Of a DNA stretch of 64,000 nt, positions 58,104 to 64,000 are shown piece after piece. Positions within the stretch are counted from its first letter, which is position 1. Each line of letters starts with the position of its first letter. A program made the position numbers and the translations under genes. Origin of the DNA: Viscum album (lineage: Eukaryota > Streptophyta > Magnoliopsida > Santalales > Viscaceae); NCBI GenBank assembly GCA_963277665.1, contig OY728130.1:1361446393-1361510392 (forward strand), read 5' to 3'. Below the pieces are notes generated by a model, which was not told the DNA's origin, ran no database searches, and was given only the letters and a program-made list of their open reading frames with translations.

Positions 58104-60500
58104 TCAAAAATGTAACAGATCAATTTTTCCATCATAACCATCACTATCATTACCATCATCATCACCCTCACCCTCATCCTTATCTCCATTCCCATCATCA
58201 TCCCCGCCCTCCTCCTCACCCTCGTACTCAGCCTCGACCTCCTCATCGCCCTCCTCCTCCACCTTGGCCTCCTCTTTGCCCTCCTCCTCCGCCTTGTCCT
58301 CCTCCCCTCCCTCCTCCTCCACCTCGAACTCCCCCTCACCATCGCCACGACCACAACTAGAACTGCCACCTAGTGCACCATATATAGAACACATCGATGA
58401 CATATATTCATCACAAGCAGTGTTGTCCTCTAGTAGAAGTGTTGGATATAAAACCTCCATCAGTTTCATAAATGCAGTGCTTGCCCTAGCAGACTACTCT
58501 GTCGTCTCTATGGCCCTTTTTTCATCCTTTTCTTCATGTGTCTTAACCTGCTGCAACTCGGTGGCACTACAAATCTTACTTGGGGAGTTCTAATACCATG
58601 TTGGAACTATAATCTTCCTAGGTTGGCAGCATACTCTACTATGTTGCTTATCTCCCAACACCTGATGTAAGTGATTGTTTGGCCCAAAATTGTCAGGTTC
58701 CTAGGAAAAAGGTCCTCCAAAGTAGGATGTTACAAATATAAATATATTATTAAGTTAAAAAGTAGAGATTAAAATTTTAAATATAGAAAGTAAAACTTAC
58801 AATCTTCTACTGAGTCGGTTCATTAACTGCACTTCCATCTGTCTTCTTTCTACTCAAGAAAACTGTTTTGCCCGAGAAACATGTCCTTCTATATTGAATA
58901 TATGCCACTAAAATGAAATTGAATATAGAAAAGCATAATTAAAAATAGGATACCTAAAAAAATAGTAATTGCGTAACTAAAATTATATAACAACTTTAGC
59001 AATCAAATAAATTATGGAGGAATCAATAGAAAGTGAAAGTTGTAAAGAAAGATTATAAACTGTCATACCTACTGTATCTCATGATCTGGCATCATAGTAT
59101 TCCCAAATGCATGGAAATATTTCTTAGCATCAATGTTTTTTTATTTCATGAAGATGCATCTTAAAAAAATTTCAATAATTAGTATTAATGAAAAACATGA
59201 AAATTTTCATTTAAATACTTATAATTTTATTAATACCATAAATTGGCTAGTCACCCAATGAGTAATCATCTTTCGATACTCTTTTAATAGACAATCATCC
59301 ATGAAAGGGACCACCTATAACTTTGTGACCACTCTAGCATGCCTACCAATGTACAACTCATGCTTATAAGCTCTCCAAAGCTCACCTAAATCCTTTAGAC
59401 ATGCTAGCCGTGCACCCTTACCATTGAGGAAATTAAACCACAACTGAAACCAAAATATTAATTCATATAAATATAAAAATTAATATATTTCATTAAGTAC
59501 AACAGATTTTTACCCATATATCTAACCATGCTTTATCCGTGACTTTATTTGGCAGCTATCTCTTTAAGAGTGGAATGACAGAAATTATGTTAGAGTATTT
59601 TTCCAAGTGTCGCAAAAAAACTCCGACATTTCTGCCCTGATTTTTCAATCATCTAACTATCTTCATTATATTCCACCATCAACTGCATGCAGTAGTTCCA
59701 CACCGAATGTATGCATGTATGCCCCCACCCCCGCCTCATATTAGTAGATGTATCTATTTTGGAATATAAACAAATATTTTATTAATATATGTTAAAATGA
59801 AAATAAATAATTGTGTAACAATTTGTTAGAATTGTATAAGTATACCTATGGTAGTTTGATCAATAGGCACTTCTGGATCCACAAAAACTGAAGGAACACC
59901 CTGTACTGATGGAGTGGGTCCCAATGTATGCTCCATAGGGATAGACTCTAGAGGAGTAGTAGTCGAACAAGATGGAATATAAAAGTGCAGAGAGAAGGAA
60001 TCAGAAGTAAAAGAAGATGATAGGGATGGTTGGGAAAATGCTAGATGGGGAGTGGGAATCACCATCGGATATGGTACAGATGCGTGAGGAGGCTCAGATG
60101 TAAAGGGTGGTGAAAACATGGGAGGTCTAAATATCCCATGTGTCCCTAACAACACACTGGGATAAAAATGTGGGATGGATGGTATGTTAGTGGGAGGGGT
60201 AGGTCTAAACGGGTATGCCGACCAGATCGTCTAGCTCCCATACCACCCCCCTCGTACGAACACCCCAAGTACTAGGTCCACTACTAGGCTGCTCATTCAA
60301 TAATTGTCACCTAATACATGAATCCTAAAAAAATGTTTAAAAACATTAATCACATGACATTATATATAATTTAAATAAATATATTTGAAATACAATACTC
60401 ACTGCAAGCACTGGTGGTGGAATGCCTAGCTCTTCCATGCGACGACTATTGTCCATAATATGTTTTTGTCGCCTCTCTTCAATTAGTTTCATTTTCCTAC
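58104..60500 (-). pseudogene. CACTA-2 second ORF, Transposase_24-like, with acidic tail
   Basis: In minus-strand order: an N-terminal exon with KMKLIEERRQKHIMDNSRRM and EELGIPPPVLA ending at a GTGAGT donor (about 60403); a Pro/Ser-rich exon (59826-60240); blocks near 59220-59640 with GARLACLKDLGELWRAYKHE and others; TDGSAVNEPTQ near 58800-58840, the counterpart of the DGSFVNEPAKE block of CACTA-1; and a C-terminal exon (58104-58469) with an acidic, Glu/Asp-rich tail of about 80 residues encoded by repeated ctc/cct triplets. Several in-frame stops between blocks may be introns or decay; exon limits are not certain. Family role: DNA-binding partner of Tnp2. I call it a probable pseudogene. Confidence 0.7.
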
Positions 60501-61210
60501 ATTTGAAAACAAATATGGAAGTAAATAGAAAAATATAACTAATGTTTAACGAAAAAAACAAAATAAATGAGAGGTAATAGGGGGACTCATGGATAATTTA
60601 ACTAACCATTGTTTTAGGTGAGCTTAAACAAATATATAATGATGTTAATAAATAGTAAAATATATTATAAAGAAATTTATTTTTTAGTAGGATGATTATT
60701 TACTAGGTGTTATCAGTCTATTAAAATCTTGGGACATTGATTCTACCAGATTCATAAGTGGTGAAGTAGTAGTCAAAATTAAAGAAAATTTTAATTTCTT
60801 TAGCTCGGGTAGATGATAAAGGTTTCAATACATGTTTTTCAGAAGAATACAAACCATCATGTTCATTAGTAGGTAAAATGTTAAAGAGAGGTCTTAGAGT
60901 CATACAAATTTTATACAAATCACATTTGAAGCATTGAAATGTTCACCATGTTAGAAATTTTGGTTTCATAGGTTTAAATACAGTTCAACTCCATATTACA
61001 AAATGCAATTCAAATAAAAATTCCAACCATTAAACATTGAAAATGCACATAATGGTCAACTCAGATACAACATATCTATAATAAATATTAAATCAATTTG
61101 AATAATACCATCCTTAGAAACCAAAATTGTGGTAAACTAAAATAATTGAGAATATGGATGGAAGATTCTATACATTTTCCACCACAACTTCAGGTTCATA
61201 ATCATCTCTG
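60501..61210 (-). other. Region between the two CACTA-2 genes
   Basis: AT-rich intergenic sequence or introns. A 65-codon minus frame (60721-60918) has no recognisable motif. I see no clear feature. Confidence 0.4.
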
Positions 61211-64000
61211 ATAATTGAGCTATTAGAGTCATAAAAAAAATGAATTGGTTCCAATGACAGTAGGGATCATGTCAATTCCATCATCACCATCATCAAAAAT
61301 ATATATTGGAATTACTTCAACTATGTCACCAAATTCAGGTCGGATTTGGTATTTGACATAAAAAACATGTTTAGCCATTGATTCCAATACATATGGTTTT
61401 TTCGGTAGCAAGAGTGAAAGTCATATTAATTACTTGAAATACACATTCATCAATAAATATTCCATGTATTGTCATGGAATCAAAACAATGTCATTTCATC
61501 ATCGTAAATCTTCCATGAGAGTAACAATCCAATATTACTATTTTTTCAATGACTCCATAATAACCCACATTTTCAAATCACGGTCTACTATCTGATGCAC
61601 TATCAGAAAAATATGTTGTGGTAGTAACCACATCAGTATCATGTTGTGTTATCATATTCTTTGCTCGTTCAGTGACAATAAATTTGTAACCATTGATAAC
61701 AATTGATTTATAGTCATGAACCACATTATTAGGACCAAAAGCCAAAGCTCATATTTCCTCAGAGACAGAGTCAGCATGAAAACTCAATAACTGCAATATA
61801 AATTAATATTAAACTTAATTAAATATTTATTTAATCATTTAAAATAGAAATATATTTACCTTCAATTTTAACCAATCAGAAAACTATTTGCTATGAAAAG
61901 AATCCCTTCTTATCAAAGATAACGAACGATGATTTCTTTTTATCATTGTTTTATGTTCCATATAGATAAAAAATATGAGTAGATTAATAGATATATATGT
62001 AATATATACATATTCAATTTAGTTACCTGATGTAGTAATCGAAAAAATCACAGTTGAACAAAACTGTGTGATGTGCCATCTCCCGCTCTTCAAAACATAA
62101 TTTATTCAATGTATATGATCCAAGAATTCCTCCTATTTAAGGAAGTGATGGAAAACTGGGTTCAATTTTCTCATTCTGAACTTCATCATTTATCATTGGT
62201 CTGTTCATTATTTTTGTAATATCAGACAAATACATTGAGTAGAACTCCATACATTCTTGAGCCAAGTAACCGTTCATGATAGAAACTTCGGGGTGATTCA
62301 TGTTTTAGACAGAAGACTTTAATGTGTACATATTTCTTTTAGTTGGATACATCCAAAGAAAAGAAATAGCTCCTTCGAGAAGTATTTCAGTGGGAGTATG
62401 GATAGTCAAATGCATCATGAATGTAAAAAATGAAGGAGGAAATATTTTCTCCAACTCACACAAAGTTAATGGGGGAATCTGTCAACATTTTTTACAAGAA
62501 AGACTTAGATAAATTCTCAGCACAAAGATCTCTATACAAATGGCACAACCTAATAACAGTCACCCTTACATTATTGGACAAAAGCTGATGGATTGCTATT
62601 AGAATCAACACATGCAGAAGAACGTGATAAAAATGAGTCTTCAAGGATTTTAGCATCAACTCTCTTCCGTTGACCCGTTTAGATATGTTGCTTGAATAGA
62701 AATCAGGAAATCTAATAGTCTCTAATACTTCCAGAATTTTTTTCTGTATGTTTCATCACATAAGAAGCACATGGAAATTGCCATTTATTTTCACTGATAC
62801 GCATATGATGAAATTCTGTTTTGATGCCCCAGTCTACCAAGTCACGCCGAGACTGTAAATCATTTTTTTGTTTCCCTTAACATTTAGATGTATAAAAAGC
62901 AACATTTCACATATATTATTTTCAATGTGAATTATGTCTAATCAATGACATAAAAAATTGGTTGACCAATAAGGGAAATAAAAAAAGATACTTCTCTTCC
63001 TCCAATTGTAATAGGTTTCAGTGGAAACATTCTTTCTCTTTCTAGATTTCATTTGACCCTTATCGAATGAAAAACTAAAATATTTCAATTCATTAAGCAC
63101 ATCAGTTCCAGACATATGTTGAGGTGGATCATCGGTCTCTATGGTATTGTCAAATCTTAGACCGTTATTTCTATGTGGATGGTCCATTGGCAAGAATCGT
63201 CGATGTCCGATAAATCTGAAACTATATCAATATTTCATTCTTCTGGATCGTGTATTCTTCATAAAAACAGGACATGGAAGTTTTCCCTTCGTGCTCCATC
63301 CAGACATCATTGCATAACTTTTAAAATCATTGATCATCCACATAAGCGCATCACACATCTAAAATATATCTTTCGAATGTTCATCGTATGTGCTCAAAAC
63401 CACATCCCAAAGAAGTTTCAACTCTTTTATCAAAGGTTGTATGTATACATCAATATCAATGTTGGGGTCATAAGGGATAGATATCAGTATAATCATGAAA
63501 GTGAAAAGTTTTTTCATACACAAACATGGGGGAAGATTATAAATGTGTATAAAAATTGGCCATGTGATGTGAGAAGTAAGAATATGCCCAAATGATTTAG
63601 AACCATCACATGAAAGAACCAGCCTTACATTATGCACGTCAACTGCAAAATCAGGATATCGAGCATCAAATCTCTACCATGAAAATCTATCTGCCGGGTG
63701 AACCAACTAATAATTAATCTTCTTTCTCTTGGTATCATTCCATCTCATTTTTATTGATATTTCATCATAAATAAAAAGAATTTGGTGTTTGGGGATCAAT
63801 GGAAAGTGCCACATTACTTTCTGTGGCATGCGGGATGGTGTTCCATCAAATTTTGACTTCCAGCAGGATGCGTCACATTTTATAAAATCATTTAGTTCAG
63901 TGTTTTCCTCCCAGAATAAACTATAATCTTTCGGGAAAGCATGAATTTTGGTTATTAAAAATCCAAGTTCCTCAACTAACATCCATGCTATATAGTGGTT
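61211..64000 (-). pseudogene. CACTA-2 transposase Tnp2 with DUF4218 and DUF4216, 5' end beyond window
   Basis: Minus-strand order from the right edge: PQKVMWHFPLIPKHQILF (about 63790-63840); the catalytic-region block NVRLVLSCDGSKSFG and ITWPIFIHIYNLPPCLCMK, with YIQPLIKELKLLWDV (63359-63637); DHPHRNNGLRF and SGTDVLNELKYFSFSF, KRSIFF.FPYW (62942-63193); DIIHIENNICEMLL and RRDLVDWGIKTEFHHM (about 62780-62945); the DUF4218 block LEKIFPPSFFTFMMHLTIH, then LWMYPTKRNMYTLKSSV-stop-NMNHPEVSIMNGYLAQEC (62230-62470); then the DUF4216 blocks YYGVIEKIVILDCY and EKTICI/PYVLESMAKHVFYVKYQI (61229-61600). Tnp2 binds the terminal repeats and cuts the element out. The TAA at 62305-62307 within DUF4218, and frame breaks between blocks, suggest an inactive copy. 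Confidence 0.85.

Larger units (their letters stand above)
51475..64000 (-). mobile_element. CACTA-2: En/Spm-type DNA transposon, 3' end in window, 5' end beyond right edge
   Basis: The plus-strand sequence at 51475 begins CACTAGTGGAATTTTACC, a CACTA terminus, preceded by taa as the candidate 3-bp duplication. Dense subterminal hairpins follow. The genes are on the minus strand in the family order: Tnp2 at high coordinates, then the Transposase_24-type gene nearer this end. Between genes and terminus lie about 6.6 kb of noncoding DNA made largely of tandem repeats. The second terminus is outside the window, so total length is at least 12.5 kb. Confidence 0.85.

Noticed and set aside
58264..58593. 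Plus-strand Ser/Pro-rich frame opposite the acidic tail
   Set aside because: Shadow of the minus-strand Glu/Asp-rich coding sequence; the family match is on the minus strand.

Overview
The window is repeat-dense nuclear DNA of a seed plant, most likely an angiosperm with a large genome. I found no host gene, rRNA or CRISPR. The evidence is nested LTR retrotransposons whose primer-binding sites match plant initiator tRNA-Met (TGGTATCAGAG), Ty3/gypsy gag genes with CCHC knuckles, and two CACTA (En/Spm) DNA transposons with plant Tnp2/DUF4218/DUF4216 and Transposase_24-type proteins. Identities and alignments below were judged by eye.

Layout, outermost layer first. (1) An old '+' LTR element, family D, forms the platform: the 3' part of one internal region (22658-23642, continued at 38956-39001), then LTR (39002-43589), internal (43590-45835) and LTR (45836-50419). 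(2) CACTA-1 ('+' sense) enters from the left edge with a decayed Transposase_24 gene (1-1727) and ends at 22657, inside the D internal region. (3) A young '-' sense element, family A, sits inside CACTA-1 as a tandem LTR-internal-LTR-internal-LTR block (2962-20985) with one near-matching 5-bp target duplication around the whole block. (4) Family B ('+' sense, 23643-38955) sits in the D internal region. (5) Family C, a 3.6-kb solo LTR ('-' sense, 27361-30970), sits in the 5' LTR of B with a perfect TGTAT duplication. (6) CACTA-2 ('-' sense) starts at 51475 and runs off the right edge. It holds eight subterminal hairpins, a 20-monomer 183-bp satellite with a seven-monomer higher-order period, a G-rich minisatellite, a Transposase_24-type gene and a Tnp2 gene.

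The retrotransposons share an unusual design: giant LTRs (about 4.2-4.8 kb in A, B and D; 3.6 kb in C) and, in A, B and D, short internal regions (2.2-2.7 kb) that encode gag or its remains and no reverse transcriptase, RNase H or integrase. This fits non-autonomous gag-only elements (TR-GAG type) that would need pol from a partner. One gag ORF (8497-9612, '-') is intact; the others are broken.

The most interesting signals lie in the LTRs. A hairpin of about 40 nt, with arms that change while staying complementary and a self-complementary CGTACGTACG loop, occurs three times in each A LTR and once in each D LTR, always downstream of a TATA box. A palindrome CCAATGCATTGG is shared by A, C and D. 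A pol III-like unit (A box, B box, T5 terminator, closing terminal stem) lies in both A internal regions.
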